DNA of 64,000 nt from Pseudomonas segetis (GTDB lineage Bacteria > Pseudomonadota > Gammaproteobacteria > Pseudomonadales > Pseudomonadaceae): the NCBI RefSeq assembly GCF_900188155.1, contig NZ_FZOG01000004.1, positions 1 to 64,000 of the forward strand, in the 5' to 3' direction. This document shows, piece after piece, positions 17,906 to 27,283 of this stretch. Position numbers and translations under genes: made by a program. The notes beneath the pieces were generated by a model. The model made no database searches, was not told the origin of the DNA, and saw nothing but the letters and a program-made list of their open reading frames with translations. How positions within the stretch are numbered: position 1 is the stretch's first letter; each line of letters starts with the position of its first letter.

Positions 17906-18804
17906 GGGGTCAACTTGGCGTCGGCGGTCAAAGGTTGGCTCTCAGGATAAAAGGCTGCGGACAAGGCCGCCAGTCCATCCGGCAAACGCGGCCCCAAACC
18001 ACCCACCAGCAGCGTCGGGTCCAGCCCAATAAGACGCCCATGCCGTGCCGCCCGAGTCGCGGCCAATCCTGGGTTTTGCTTGAGCAAGGCTTGCTTGGCC
18101 TGCTCGCCCTCAAGGCTACGGTCGGCAATCACTATAACCTGCGGGTCCAGCCCAACCAGCGCCTCGCTGGACAGGGCCTTATATCCCTGGTGACTGGCCA
18201 GATTGATGCCACCCGCCTGCTTGATGAGCCAATCTGCCGAAGTATCGACGCCACCCGCCATTGGGCTGCCGCCGCTATGCCCCAGCAGCAACAATACGGT
18301 CGGCGCGGCTTCATGTGCCTGCGCCTGACTCACCCACTGCTGCTGGCGTTGCAGGCGCTGTTGATAAGCGTCGAATACAGACTGCGCACCTTTGGTATCG
18401 CCCAATAATTGACCAATACGTTGCAGGTTGGCTTGCAATGCCGGTAACTGCGGACTGACCGATACACGCTCGATATCAACGCCCGCAGCCTGCAACTGAG
18501 CAAGCACGGGCGGCGGCCCCATTTCATCGCTCCCGAGCAGCAAGTCCGGTTTCAGCGCGAGAATGCCTTCGGCGGCGAGTTGACGTTGATAACCAATGCT
18601 TGGCAGTTCTCGCAACGCAGCCGGATGCTGACTGGTGGTGTCGACCCCGACCAGCTTCGACTCACCGCCCAGCTCGACCACCCACTCGCTGATCGAACCA
18701 CCCGCACTCACCCAGCGCTGCGGCAATGGCTCTGCCTGGGCGATCCCCCAAAACATAACGCCTGCCGCCACACTCAAAACAAACCCGCCAATACCTATGT
18801 TCAT
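17902..18804 (-). CDS. phuT: Periplasmic heme-binding protein
   Basis: This substrate-binding protein delivers heme from the outer-membrane receptor to PhuUV. The mature protein begins after a signal ending IAQA (EPLPQRWVSAGGSISEWVVELG). The family's axial tyrosine position for heme falls in the segment SIGYQRQLAAEG. The start is uncertain: ATG 18804 (MNIGIGG) is preferred for spacing to AGGTGG, an ATG at 18813 is three codons upstream, and the frame continues to a TTG at 18861. It gives about 300 residues, normal for PhuT/HmuT. Confidence 0.88.
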   Translation of the reverse strand: MNIGIGGFVLSVAAGVMFWGIAQAEPLPQRWVSAGGSISEWVVELGGESKLVGVDTTSQHPAALRELPSIGYQRQLAAEGILALKPDLLLGSDEMGPPPVLAQLQAAGVDIERVSVSPQLPALQANLQRIGQLLGDTKGAQSVFDAYQQRLQRQQQWVSQAQAHEAAPTVLLLLGHSGGSPMAGGVDTSADWLIKQAGGINLASHQGYKALSSEALVGLDPQVIVIADRSLEGEQAKQALLKQNPGLAATRAARHGRLIGLDPTLLVGGLGPRLPDGLAALSAAFYPESQPLTADAKLTP

Positions 18805-18867
18805 AAATCCCATGCCACCTGTCCGCTTGAGGCGCCTGCTGACACCGCTGCCAAAAATCAATGGAAA

Positions 18868-19932
18868 CTAGTGCGTTGCCGCTGGAAGCGACTCAACCAG
18901 TTCACGCCAGGTTCTAAGTTCCGGGATGCCCGGCTTGCGTGCGCCAAATAGCTGGATGACCAACTCGCCCTCGGCATCGAAGGCTTCAAGGCTGGTGATA
19001 ACACCATCGCTGCTGGGTTTACGTACACGCCACAACTCGGTGATAGCTGGCGTTTTGAGGTGCAGATTGAACTCCGGGTCCAGTACATTGAACCAGGTAT
19101 CCATCCACCGTAACTTGCTGATCGGCCCGGAATGAATCTGGATGCAATGACGGTTGCCAACAAACACCATGATGCCGATGTCGCGCTCCCCCGCCAGCTC
19201 CAACGCGCGGGTCAACTCGCTCGGGTCCAGAGATTCAGCCCATTCATTGCCCGCTAGGCGCAGCGCCTGGGTCCGCGCAGCACCGTGTTTTTTCAACAAG
19301 GCAAAAAAATGGTGGGTGTCTTTAAGTGCAGACCAGCCCTGACGTAACCCTTGCTGATCAATCTCGCTGTCTGGCCTTACAACCAACGGCTCAGGTCGCG
19401 CTTGCAGCTGTAGCTCGGCACTTTGTTGCGGGGCTCGGAAACGCTCGACCAAAGGCTCCCAGGCAGCGAGTTCACTGGTATCAGTGAGAAATACCTTGTG
19501 GATCGCCATGCCTTGATGGTCGAACACCTGAATACTGCGCTGAATGCCTTTGTCAGTCTGCTCGGCGATAGCAAATACACTGTTCCATCCACCCAGAAAC
19601 AAGCGCAGATCAATATCCGCCGACACCACCAGGCCCATTTGCCCGCCAGCACTCACGGTCACCTCGCGATAAAAGCCTTTGCGCTCATGCACGCAATGCT
19701 CGTTGCGGGTTAAAGCCATCACATAACCCAAGTCGCCCAGTGCCGGCAGCAACTGCGCCCAGTCAGGGCGCAATCGCACGGTATCGACAGCCAATCGGCT
19801 GGCAACCAGTTCAGCCTCACTGACACTCAAGTGCGCAGCCGCATCGCGTGCGCGCAGTCGAGGCTGAGCGCCACGTAGTTGTTGCCAGTTTCGATATAGA
19901 TCACAGACCTGTGACGAGTTGAGATTGCTCAT
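18868..19932 (-). CDS. phuS: Cytoplasmic heme-trafficking protein PhuS
   Basis: This HemS/PhuS-family protein receives imported heme and hands it to heme oxygenase. In P. aeruginosa it also binds the prrF1 promoter and links heme to PrrH. ATG 19932 (MSNLNSSQV) with AGGAG gives 354 residues, the same length as the P. aeruginosa protein. It shows two tandem HemS-like halves; the second includes FVGNRHCIQIHSGP, holding a conserved histidine region. It is the first gene of the phuSTUVW operon and divergent from phuR across a Fur box. Confidence 0.93.
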   Translation of the reverse strand: MSNLNSSQVCDLYRNWQQLRGAQPRLRARDAAAHLSVSEAELVASRLAVDTVRLRPDWAQLLPALGDLGYVMALTRNEHCVHERKGFYREVTVSAGGQMGLVVSADIDLRLFLGGWNSVFAIAEQTDKGIQRSIQVFDHQGMAIHKVFLTDTSELAAWEPLVERFRAPQQSAELQLQARPEPLVVRPDSEIDQQGLRQGWSALKDTHHFFALLKKHGAARTQALRLAGNEWAESLDPSELTRALELAGERDIGIMVFVGNRHCIQIHSGPISKLRWMDTWFNVLDPEFNLHLKTPAITELWRVRKPSSDGVITSLEAFDAEGELVIQLFGARKPGIPELRTWRELVESLPAATH

Positions 19933-20023
19933 GACTGAACGGCTCCTAATGAACGGTTTTTCCACTGCCGCACGACGAATGTCTGCGCCAGCAAGGGACG
20001 GTTGGCATTTTTTCTTTACTAAT

Positions 20024-20049
20024 TAGATTTGATAATCATTTGCATTAGC
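20024..20049. promoter_or_regulatory. Fur box in the phuS-phuR intergenic region
   Basis: An AT-rich run starting GATTTGATAATCATTTGCAT matches tandem NATWAT hexamers of the Fur consensus (GATAATCATT core at 20031-20040). It lies about 90 bp from each start, between divergent phuS (19932) and phuR (20127), positioned to repress both in iron-replete cells. Confidence 0.8.
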
Positions 20050-20126
20050 ATATCAATCTCATTACTGTTTGCGCAAATTCCAACAAGCACTCACAGAAGC
20101 TGCCCAACACACCTTTAGGAGTTTTC

Positions 20127-22436
20127 ATGTTTGCTACAGCACCCTTCCCCTTGCGTTCATACCTGGCGCTTATGTTGCTCGGCCCTTCCTTAAGCCTTGC
20201 GGCAACAGAACCGGCCAAACTCGCCGACACAGAGGTCACCGGGACACCCATACAAGCGCCTTTGCCGACCACCACACGCACCGATGCCGAAGCGCTGGAC
20301 AAGCGTTTTATTCGCAGTTTTGACGACCTGGGGCGGCGCTCGGAACCGGGGGTAAATTTCAACCGCAACAATGAGAGCATCAATATTCGCGGGCTTGACC
20401 GCGATCGTGTGCTGACCACAATCGACGGGATTCGCGTGCCCTGGATGACGGATGGCGCACGCAGCCAGGGGCCAACTGGCGGTGCCCAGGGCGGCTTGGA
20501 TGCAATTGATTTCAACAGTTTGTCGGCGGTGGATATCGTTCGCGGCGCCAACTCCAGCCAGGCAGGCTCAGGCGCCCTCGGTGGTGCAGTGCAACTGTTC
20601 ACCCTCAACCCGGATGACCTGCTCAGCGAAGGACAAGACTTCGCAACCCTGGCCAAAACCGACTACGACAGCGCAGACAATAGCTGGGGGCTCAATGCAG
20701 CGCTGGCGGGCCGCTACAACCACACCAAATGGTTACTGCAAGCAGGCAAACGCCAAGGCGACGAGCTCGAAACCTCGGGGAACGACAACCTGCTGGGCGC
20801 CGGGCGCACCGAGGCCAACCCTGCAGATGTCGACCGGCACAATGCCTTGCTCAAGCTGCAGCAAGGCTTCGATGGTGGTCACCAGCTAGGTTTCACCGCC
20901 GAATACTTCAAGCGCGAAAATGACATCGACACCCGCACTGGCCAAGGCAGTACTTATCTGGCCGGTGAAAACAGCACCCAGGAAGACACCAAGCGCCAAC
21001 GCCTGTCGCTGGACTATGACTTCAAGGCACAAGACAGTGACGGCTGGCTCGACCGTGCCCATGCAATCACCTACTGGCAGAAAATCGAGCGTGAAGACGA
21101 CCAGGATGCCGTGCGCGCCCTCGACTCCCGTGCAGGTATTCCCGACTTTGTATTCCAGATGTTTGGCTTGCCAGAAAACCCCTACAAATACCCAAGCGGG
21201 GTTTTCCAGCGTAACAACCGTATCGAGAAAACCCTGTATGGCTTCACTGGTGAAGTGGGTAAAAAAAAGCAGTTGGTGGGCCTGGATCATGACTTCAGCC
21301 TGGGCGGCGAACTGTATTGGATCGAAACCCAGCAAGCCTCAAAAGGCCAGGATAACTGCCCGGCCAACCTGGTTTCACCCTCGCCGAGCTCACCCGTCTA
21401 CATGGGCCCGAGCGCGTGTGATTTCCTGCACACCAACCAGGCCGACAGCCCTGAAGCCAAAGGCCGCCAATGGGCAGTGTACGCTGCAGATGAAATCAGC
21501 TTTGCCGATGGGGTATTCAAGCTGACCCCGGGCTTGCGCTACGACGCCTATAAAGTCGAACCCGACGCAGGCGGCGACTACGCCGATAACGTCAACCCCA
21601 ATAACAACTCGTCCCTTACCGACAGTGATGACAGCAAGCTGTCCGCCAGCCTGTTGGCCACCTGGCAGGTGGCCGAGCAAGCGCTGCTTTATGCGCAATG
21701 GGCACAAGGTTTCAAAGCACCGGACGCCACCCAGCTGTACATGAACTACGGCGCCTCGGGTACTTATCTGCGCGTGGGCAACCCGGATCTCAAGCCAGAA
21801 GAAAGCAACGGTTACGAGGTGGGCGGTCAATTCGGCAACAACCAGTTGGGCGGTTCGCTAAGCCTGTTCGACAACCATTACAAGAACTTTATTGATGAAG
21901 GCGTGCTGCTCGACAGCCAGCAAGTTGCCGATCTTGGCCTGGATGCCGCTGATTATCCATTCGGTGTGACCCGTACTGAAAACCGCGACAAAGTGCGCAT
22001 CTACGGCGCCGAAGCGACCGCACACTGGGGCTTTAGCAAGGACTGGAAACTTTGGGGGGCAGTGGCCTGGGCGCGTGGCGAAGACCGCAAGACCAATCAA
22101 GACCTGAACTCGGTTGCGCCGCTGACCACCACCCTCGGCCTGAGCTACGAGCATGAGCGCTTTGGCAGCGACTTGATGCTGACCGCAGCCAGCGCTCGCG
22201 ACAAGGTCGAGACAGACGCCGACTTTAAAGCCCCGGGCTACGGTGTCGTTGACATGACCGCCTATTGGCAGCCCGCAGCGTTGGACGGCGTCAAGCTGCA
22301 AGCGGGTGTCTTCAACATCCTCGACAAGAAATACTGGAATGCACTGAACGTACCAGACGGCGCGCTCGTCCAACCCGATGACTACTACAGCGAAGTCGGG
22401 CGCAGCGTAAGGGTGTCGGCCTCCTGGCAGTACTAA
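20127..22436 (+). CDS. phuR: TonB-dependent heme receptor PhuR
   Basis: This outer-membrane beta-barrel receptor imports heme using TonB energy. The 769-residue protein has a signal peptide ending LSLAA, a plug domain with SINIRGLDRDRVLTTIDGIR (about 88-107), and a barrel ending in an aromatic residue (SASWQY). The heme-receptor FRAP/NPDL region is present as FKAPDATQLYMNYG and VGNPDLKPEESNGYE with a histidine-poor loop between. AGGAG precedes the ATG. It is divergent from phuSTUVW. Confidence 0.94.
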   Translation: MFATAPFPLRSYLALMLLGPSLSLAATEPAKLADTEVTGTPIQAPLPTTTRTDAEALDKRFIRSFDDLGRRSEPGVNFNRNNESINIRGLDRDRVLTTIDGIRVPWMTDGARSQGPTGGAQGGLDAIDFNSLSAVDIVRGANSSQAGSGALGGAVQLFTLNPDDLLSEGQDFATLAKTDYDSADNSWGLNAALAGRYNHTKWLLQAGKRQGDELETSGNDNLLGAGRTEANPADVDRHNALLKLQQGFDGGHQLGFTAEYFKRENDIDTRTGQGSTYLAGENSTQEDTKRQRLSLDYDFKAQDSDGWLDRAHAITYWQKIEREDDQDAVRALDSRAGIPDFVFQMFGLPENPYKYPSGVFQRNNRIEKTLYGFTGEVGKKKQLVGLDHDFSLGGELYWIETQQASKGQDNCPANLVSPSPSSPVYMGPSACDFLHTNQADSPEAKGRQWAVYAADEISFADGVFKLTPGLRYDAYKVEPDAGGDYADNVNPNNNSSLTDSDDSKLSASLLATWQVAEQALLYAQWAQGFKAPDATQLYMNYGASGTYLRVGNPDLKPEESNGYEVGGQFGNNQLGGSLSLFDNHYKNFIDEGVLLDSQQVADLGLDAADYPFGVTRTENRDKVRIYGAEATAHWGFSKDWKLWGAVAWARGEDRKTNQDLNSVAPLTTTLGLSYEHERFGSDLMLTAASARDKVETDADFKAPGYGVVDMTAYWQPAALDGVKLQAGVFNILDKKYWNALNVPDGALVQPDDYYSEVGRSVRVSASWQY

Positions 22437-22510
22437 TGAACCGCGAGAAACGGTGGATAGAAAAGCGCCACCCTACCCGGCTCAACCCAAACGCCGTCAG
22501 TAGGCTGTTA

Positions 22511-22531
22511 CAACGCGAAGCTTGCCCACCA
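22511..22531 (+). repeat. Dispersed intergenic repeat, copy 2
   Basis: This 21-bp element is identical to the inverted copy at 15166-15186 and shares 17 bp with 54603-54619. The surrounding 22437-22614 gap also holds CGGTGGATAG and CCACCCTACC arms with the look of a larger, partly palindromic interspersed element. No gene is apparent in the gap. Confidence 0.7.
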
Positions 22532-22626
22532 CGGCGCAACCCAGGCTTTCAAATTGCGCAAGGATGCGCACCCTATTCGCCTCCCCGCTAGATGCGTGAT
22601 AATGCGCACTAATTGTGGAGAGCCTC

Positions 22627-22944
22627 ATGATCTACCTATGCGCCAGCACGGCGCTTGCAGAAAGCCAGAGCCTTGGTTTTGAAGTGGCAGGGCAACAAAT
22701 CCTGATCGTGCGCAAGGATGCCCAGCTGTTTGCCTATCACAACAGCTGCCCCCATCGCGGCGTCCCCCTGGAATGGCAGCCCAACCAGTTTCTCGACAGC
22801 AGCGCCAGCTTGATCCAATGCGCAACCCATGGCGCCTTGTTCCTGATCGAGTCGGGCGAATGCGTCACCGGGCCGTGCGAAGGTCAATCATTGGCGACCG
22901 TTGACTGCGGTGAAGACGCCCAGGGTATCTGGGTCAAGCTGTGA
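22627..22944 (+). CDS. Small Rieske [2Fe-2S] protein
   Basis: This 105-residue single-domain Rieske-type ferredoxin, probably cytoplasmic, has cluster ligands CPHRG (Cys about 44, His about 46) and CATHGA (Cys about 66, His about 69). The start is ATG 22627 (MIYLCAST) with GGAGAG upstream; a TTG-like start four codons earlier is less likely. Such stand-alone proteins feed electrons to oxygenases or nitrite-type reductases, but there is no partner gene nearby. It is convergent with sfsA, 18 bp away. Confidence 0.88.
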   Translation: MIYLCASTALAESQSLGFEVAGQQILIVRKDAQLFAYHNSCPHRGVPLEWQPNQFLDSSASLIQCATHGALFLIESGECVTGPCEGQSLATVDCGEDAQGIWVKL

Positions 22945-22962
22945 CAGCAGGCTGCGCCAAGA

Positions 22963-23673
22963 CTAAAGCCCAATGACGGGCAAGGGCCGCACCAACGTTA
23001 TCCCCAAGGGGCTGATATCCACCCCATACGCCAGCACTTCGACGCCAGCCTGCCTGGCTTCAAGCAAAGCAGCGGCATAGGCCGGGTCGATTTCACTGGC
23101 GGCGCGTACTGCGGTAATACCCGACAGATTGACGCAATAAAGCTGCACCGCACGCACCCCATCCCTGGCCAGGGCGGCCAATTCACGCAGGTGCTTGGCT
23201 CCGCGCTCGGTACGCGCATCTGGAAAAGCCGCCACATCGCTATCGGCAAAGCCCAGGGTAACGCTTTTAACTTCCACGAAGGCAAAGCCTGAAGGGTATT
23301 GAAGCCGAAAATCAATCCGGCTGCGCTCCTGCCCGTAAGGCACTTCGCGCTTGAGCGCTGTAAAACCGCTCAGTTCGGCAATCCGCCCAGCCAGCAGCGC
23401 CTCTTCAACCAGGGTATTGGCCCGCGCTGTATTGATACAGGCCAGCCGCCCGTGCGGGGTCTCGCCTATTTCCCAACTACCGGGCAGCTTGCGCTTCGGA
23501 TCACTGGAGCGGCTAAACCAAATCCGCGCGCCTTCGCTCATGCAATTGAGCATTGAGCCGGTGTTCGCGCAGTGGATGGTCAGCAACTCGCCGCTGCTGG
23601 TTTCGATATCAGCCAAAAAGCGCTTGTACCGGCGCAGCAAGCGCCCTTCCTCAAGCGGCGGATCAAACTGCAT
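22963..23673 (-). CDS. sfsA: SfsA family protein
   Basis: SfsA (sugar fermentation stimulation protein) is a DNA-binding/nuclease-fold protein of uncertain role. ATG 23673 ([10 protein letters not shown]) gives 236 residues; a GTG two codons upstream is also in frame. Family landmarks are [20 protein letters not shown] (residues about 34-44) and the nuclease-like [21 protein letters not shown] (about 122-142). It overlaps the end of the upstream aminotransferase gene by 11 bp, so the two are coupled, as in other pseudomonads. Confidence 0.93.
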   Translation of the reverse strand: MQFDPPLEEGRLLRRYKRFLADIETSSGELLTIHCANTGSMLNCMSEGARIWFSRSSDPKRKLPGSWEIGETPHGRLACINTARANTLVEEALLAGRIAELSGFTALKREVPYGQERSRIDFRLQYPSGFAFVEVKSVTLGFADSDVAAFPDARTERGAKHLRELAALARDGVRAVQLYCVNLSGITAVRAASEIDPAYAAALLEARQAGVEVLAYGVDISPLGITLVRPLPVIGL

Positions 23674-24844
23674 GGCCACTCCAGCTTTTTAGGCCACGGG
23701 CAATACGTTCGACCGCTTCCTGCAAGCGCGGCAGGCTTTGCGTATAGGCAAAGCGCACATGTTGCGTCGCTTGATGACGGCCAAAGTCCAGGCCGGGCGT
23801 AAACGCCACGTGCTCGGAATCAAGAAAGTGCTCGCAAAATGCAAAGGCATCGCCACCAAACGCCGAGATATCTGCATATAGATAGAAGGCGCCTTCGGGC
23901 TCTACCGCAATTTTAAAGCCCAGCTCCCGCAATGCCGGCAGCAAGAAATCACGCCGCTTTGCAAACTGTTCGCGGCGTTGCTCGAGAATGTCGATAGTCG
24001 CCGGCTCGAAACAGGCAAGCGCGGCATGTTGCGCCATGCTCGGCGCGCTGATGTAGAGATTTTGCGCCAGCTTCTCAAGCTCGGGCACAGCCGCTTCAGG
24101 CGCGACCATCCAGCCCAGGCGCCAGCCGGTCATACCGAAGTATTTTGAGAAGCTGTTAAGCACGAAGGCTTGATCATCGACTTCCAGCACGCTGCTGGCA
24201 TCCACGCCATAAGTCAGACCGTGGTAAATCTCATCAACCACCAGGTGGCCACCCCGTTGCTTCACCGCTTGCGATAAGCCTGCCAACTCATCGCGCTGCA
24301 AGATCGTCCCGGTCGGGTTGGCCGGTGATGCAACCAGGGCCCCGACACTGGAGCTGTCCCAGTGCCGCGCAACCAGCTCGGGCGTCAGTTGATAGCGCAC
24401 CTCAGGGCCCACCGGAACCAACTGCGCCGCGCCTTCGATCAAACGCAGGAAATGCCGGTTACAGGGATAACCCGGATCAGCCAACAGCCAATACTTGCCT
24501 GGATCGACCAACAAGCTGCTGGTCAATAGCAAGGCACCTGAGCCACCTGGGGTAATCAGGATTCGCTGCGGATCGATATCGAGCCCATAGCGCTGGGCAT
24601 AGAAACCCGAGATTGCTTCACGCAACTGCACAATGCCCCGGGCCGGGGTATAGCGAGTGTGGCCCGCAGCCAAGGCGGCCTGTCCGGCAGCCACGATAGG
24701 CGCGGCCGTGGTGAAGTCGGGCTCGCCAATTTCAAGGTGGATGACATCATGACCCTCCGCCTGCAACTGGTTGGCGCGGGCCAACAGCGCCATCACATGG
24801 AAGGGTTCGATCGCGCGACTGCGTGCACTATAGGATTGGGCCAT
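23663..24844 (-). CDS. PLP-dependent class I/II aminotransferase
   Basis: This 393-residue aspartate-aminotransferase-fold enzyme starts at ATG 24844 ([10 protein letters not shown]) after AAGG. The PLP lysine lies in [16 protein letters not shown] (about 230-245), and the cofactor-binding Asn and Asp/Tyr region is [11 protein letters not shown] and VVDEIYHGL. By sequence it belongs with the AlaC/valine-pyruvate or aspartate aminotransferase-like group; the exact substrate cannot be read from sequence. It forms an operon with sfsA and is divergent from dksA. Confidence 0.9.
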   Translation of the reverse strand: MAQSYSARSRAIEPFHVMALLARANQLQAEGHDVIHLEIGEPDFTTAAPIVAAGQAALAAGHTRYTPARGIVQLREAISGFYAQRYGLDIDPQRILITPGGSGALLLTSSLLVDPGKYWLLADPGYPCNRHFLRLIEGAAQLVPVGPEVRYQLTPELVARHWDSSSVGALVASPANPTGTILQRDELAGLSQAVKQRGGHLVVDEIYHGLTYGVDASSVLEVDDQAFVLNSFSKYFGMTGWRLGWMVAPEAAVPELEKLAQNLYISAPSMAQHAALACFEPATIDILEQRREQFAKRRDFLLPALRELGFKIAVEPEGAFYLYADISAFGGDAFAFCEHFLDSEHVAFTPGLDFGRHQATQHVRFAYTQSLPRLQEAVERIARGLKSWSGHAV

Positions 24845-25227
24845 GAAGTTGCCTTGGCAGGTAAACAAACGCTGGAGTCTAACCAACCGACAGGAAAAAC
24901 GGCAGTGACCTGCGCTGAAAAGCCCTAATACGAAATAAAAACACTTAAATCTTCGGTTTATAAGCTTCTTGTTTAAACAAACGGCGAAAACCGCTGGAAG
25001 CCATCTATTACAGGCTTCTACTGCGGATGCAAAAGCGGATTACCAATAAAAACAGAGGCATATATGCCCATCAAGCCCACAAAAGCGTGACGTGCTAGAC
25101 AACCGGGAGTAGCGCGATGGGTATTGATCTGGTAAGTTCGCCCGCTTGCAGCCGCAGGGCCGACTGAAAGTCGGCAAAGGGATATCATCCTGCGCAGTAG
25201 AATTGAGAAAGTGAGAGGCGGTCATCC
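24845..25227. promoter_or_regulatory. Aminotransferase-dksA intergenic region with dksA leader
   Basis: This 383-bp gap is AT-rich at its left end, where the aminotransferase promoter is expected. On the plus strand an 8-codon open frame (ATG 25064 to TGA 25088-25090, MPIKPTKA) has AGAGG at 5 bases and resembles the start of DksA (MPTKAKAK). A 7-bp hairpin (GCCGACT/AGTCGGC, 25159-25175) lies 50 bp before dksA. These could be leader-control elements. No convincing -35/-10 pair was picked. Confidence 0.4.
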
Positions 25228-25671
25228 ATGCCCACCAAAGCAAAAGCAAAAAGCGGTCAACTGATCCGTGGCTTCGAACCCTACCAAGAGAGCAAGGGTG
25301 AAGAGTACATGGGTGAGCCCATGCGTGCGCATTTTACCGGCATCCTCAACAAGTGGAAGCTGGAACTGATGCAAGAAGTCGATCGCACTGTGCATCACAT
25401 GCAGGACGAGGCAGCCAACTTTCCTGATCCAGCCGATCGTGCAAGCCAGGAAGAAGAGTTCAGCCTGGAACTGCGCGCGCGTGATCGCGAGCGCAAGCTG
25501 ATCAAGAAGATTGACGAGACCCTGCAGCTGATCGAAGACGAAGATTACGGCTGGTGTGAGTCCTGCGGCGTTGAAATTGGCATCCGCCGACTTGAAGCCC
25601 GCCCAACCGCTACACTTTGCATTGACTGCAAAACCCTAGCGGAAATCAAAGAAAAACAGGTCGGTTCCTGA
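25228..25671 (+). CDS. dksA: RNA polymerase-binding transcription factor DksA
   Basis: DksA enters the RNA polymerase secondary channel and, with ppGpp, inhibits rRNA promoters such as those at the left edge of this window and activates amino acid biosynthesis genes. The 147-residue protein has the coiled-coil with the functional acidic tip (FPDPADRASQEEEFSLE) and a C4 zinc finger (CESCG and, after 17 residues, CIDC). It is the classic four-cysteine DksA, not the Zn-independent DksA2. A strong terminator follows. Confidence 0.97.
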   Translation: MPTKAKAKSGQLIRGFEPYQESKGEEYMGEPMRAHFTGILNKWKLELMQEVDRTVHHMQDEAANFPDPADRASQEEEFSLELRARDRERKLIKKIDETLQLIEDEDYGWCESCGVEIGIRRLEARPTATLCIDCKTLAEIKEKQVGS

Positions 25672-25676
25672 TCTGG

Positions 25677-25704
25677 AAAACGGGGTGCCAAGGCACCCCG
25701 TTTT
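25677..25704 (+). terminator. Intrinsic terminator of dksA
   Basis: A perfect inverted repeat has arms AAAACGGGGTGCC and GGCACCCCGTTTT separated by two bases, 6 bases past the dksA stop. The descending arm ends in a short U-run. It separates dksA from gluQ, which then needs its own promoter or read-through. Confidence 0.88.
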
Positions 25705-25763
25705 GATTCTCCCCGTGCCGTTTCCGTCGCGCACACTTGCCTGCATCAGGCTGGCTCGCTCCC

Positions 25764-26651
25764 ATGAATAATCCTGACTACATCGGACGCTTCGCTCCCA
25801 CTCCAAGCGGTTACCTTCACTTCGGTTCACTGGTCGCAGCCCTGGCGTCCTATCTCGACGCGCGCGCGGTGGGTGGCCGCTGGCTGGTACGGATGGAGGA
25901 TCTCGATCCGCCCCGTGAAATGCCCGGCGCTCAAGCGGCGATCATGACATCGCTGGAGAACTACGGATTCGAATGGGATGGCGAATTAGTGCGCCAGAGC
26001 GAGCGCCATGAACACTACCAGCATGTTCTAGAAAGCCTTTTCAACCAAGGCCTGGCCTACGCCTGCACCTGCTCGCGCAAAGAGTTGGAGACCTACCAGG
26101 GTGTCTACCCAGGTTTTTGCCGCAATCTCGGCAAGCCACTCGACAATGCGGCAATCCGCTTGCGCGTACCCGAGCTGAGCTATCACTTTACCGATCGCGT
26201 GCAGGGTGAGTTTCGCCAGCATTTGGGCCGGGAAGTCGGCGACATGGTGATTCGCCGCCGCGACAGCTTGTACGCCTACCAACTGGCAGTGGTGATCGAT
26301 GATGCCTGGCAAGGCATTACCGATGTCGTTCGCGGCGCAGACCTGCTCGACTCAACCCCGCGCCAGTTGTATTTGCAGGAGCTGCTGGGTTTCGCCCAAC
26401 CGCGTTACTTGCATGTCCCACTGATTATCCAGCCCGATGGCCACAAACTGGGTAAATCCTATCGTTCTCCGCCACTCCAGGCCGAGCAGGCAACCGCCCA
26501 GTTGCTTCGCGCCATGCGAACCCTGGGCCAGGCAACGCCGGACGATGCCACGGGCTCCAGCCCCGGCGAATTACTGAAATGGGCGACCCAACACTGGGAC
26601 AGCAGCCTGATACCGCGCAAGCTAACCTTGGCTGAGGCCCACTTGCGCTAG
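25764..26651 (+). CDS. gluQ: Glutamyl-Q tRNA(Asp) synthetase
   Basis: It attaches glutamate to queuosine at position 34 of tRNA(Asp), with no role in 3' charging. The 295-residue protein is a truncated GluRS catalytic core: class I motifs GYLHFGS (HIGH-like, about 20-26) and KLGKS (KMSKS-like), with zinc ligands CTCSRKELETYQ...FCR (about 100-122). The anticodon-binding domain of GluRS is absent, as expected. The start is ATG 25764 (MNNPDYIGRF). The dksA-gluQ order is conserved in gammaproteobacteria. Confidence 0.95.
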   Translation: MNNPDYIGRFAPTPSGYLHFGSLVAALASYLDARAVGGRWLVRMEDLDPPREMPGAQAAIMTSLENYGFEWDGELVRQSERHEHYQHVLESLFNQGLAYACTCSRKELETYQGVYPGFCRNLGKPLDNAAIRLRVPELSYHFTDRVQGEFRQHLGREVGDMVIRRRDSLYAYQLAVVIDDAWQGITDVVRGADLLDSTPRQLYLQELLGFAQPRYLHVPLIIQPDGHKLGKSYRSPPLQAEQATAQLLRAMRTLGQATPDDATGSSPGELLKWATQHWDSSLIPRKLTLAEAHLR

Positions 26652-26701
26652 ATACGCCCTATATTCTCAACCACCGCTCTGATACATACACAGGATGCCA
26701 G

Positions 26702-27235
26702 ATGAAAACCCAGCTCGAAGAATTGATCAGTAAAATTAGCTCGGGTTGCATGCTCCCTGAAGAAGTGGCAAAGATCGCTGATGAAGCGGCGCAAGCCTAT
26801 GCCGACCCGCAAGCGTTCCTGGCGGCCAACCCGGACATCAACTATGACGAGAGCTTTCCCATTCCACTGGGCGAATGGGTGGTGATCGGTAGCCTGCCGG
26901 AAACCGTGCTGTTTCAGGCCGACAGCTACGACGCGCTGTTCCAGCAGATTGTCGACTCGTTCGGGCCACAGGTCAGCTTTGTACTCAAGCCCAAGCAACT
27001 GGTGAAAGTCGAACCGCTGAAAGCGCTTAACCGTATCCAGGTGCAACTCGGCAGCCTCAGCCCGGAAACCAAGGGTTATGTGCTGGTTGACTTGAGCGAG
27101 CCGCTGGATGACGAGTTACAGGCAGTACTGGTTTACAGCACTGACCTTGAGCGTGTCATGGCCCTGGCGGTTGAAGTTGGGATCTACGCCGCGCCGTCCT
27201 ATGAAGCACTGAAAGCGGCGCAAGCCGAACAATAG
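26702..27235 (+). CDS. Hypothetical protein, 177 residues
   Basis: I do not recognise this protein. It is acidic, without a signal peptide or membrane segment, so probably cytoplasmic. A helical N-terminus (about 1-45, with ISSGCMLPEEVAKIADEAAQAY) precedes a mixed alpha/beta region with two similar strands (GEWVVIGSLPETVLF and GYVLVDLSEPLDDELQAVLV). ATG 26702 is preceded by CAGGATGCCAG. It is the first gene to the right of the gluQ synteny break and is convergent with the alcohol dehydrogenase operon. Codon use resembles its neighbours. Confidence 0.75.
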   Translation: MKTQLEELISKISSGCMLPEEVAKIADEAAQAYADPQAFLAANPDINYDESFPIPLGEWVVIGSLPETVLFQADSYDALFQQIVDSFGPQVSFVLKPKQLVKVEPLKALNRIQVQLGSLSPETKGYVLVDLSEPLDDELQAVLVYSTDLERVMALAVEVGIYAAPSYEALKAAQAEQ

Positions 27236-27241
27236 GCAGCA

Positions 27242-27266
27242 CTGCGCCGATCATTGGTCGGCGCAG
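27242..27266. terminator. Terminator hairpin between convergent genes
   Basis: A 9-bp stem (CTGCGCCGA, 27242-27250, with TCGGCGCAG, 27258-27266) has a 7-base loop, just past the stop of the 177-residue gene and before that of the alcohol dehydrogenase. No strong U-run is present on either side. Confidence 0.6.
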
Positions 27267-27283
27267 CGGTATTGCTAGAAAAG

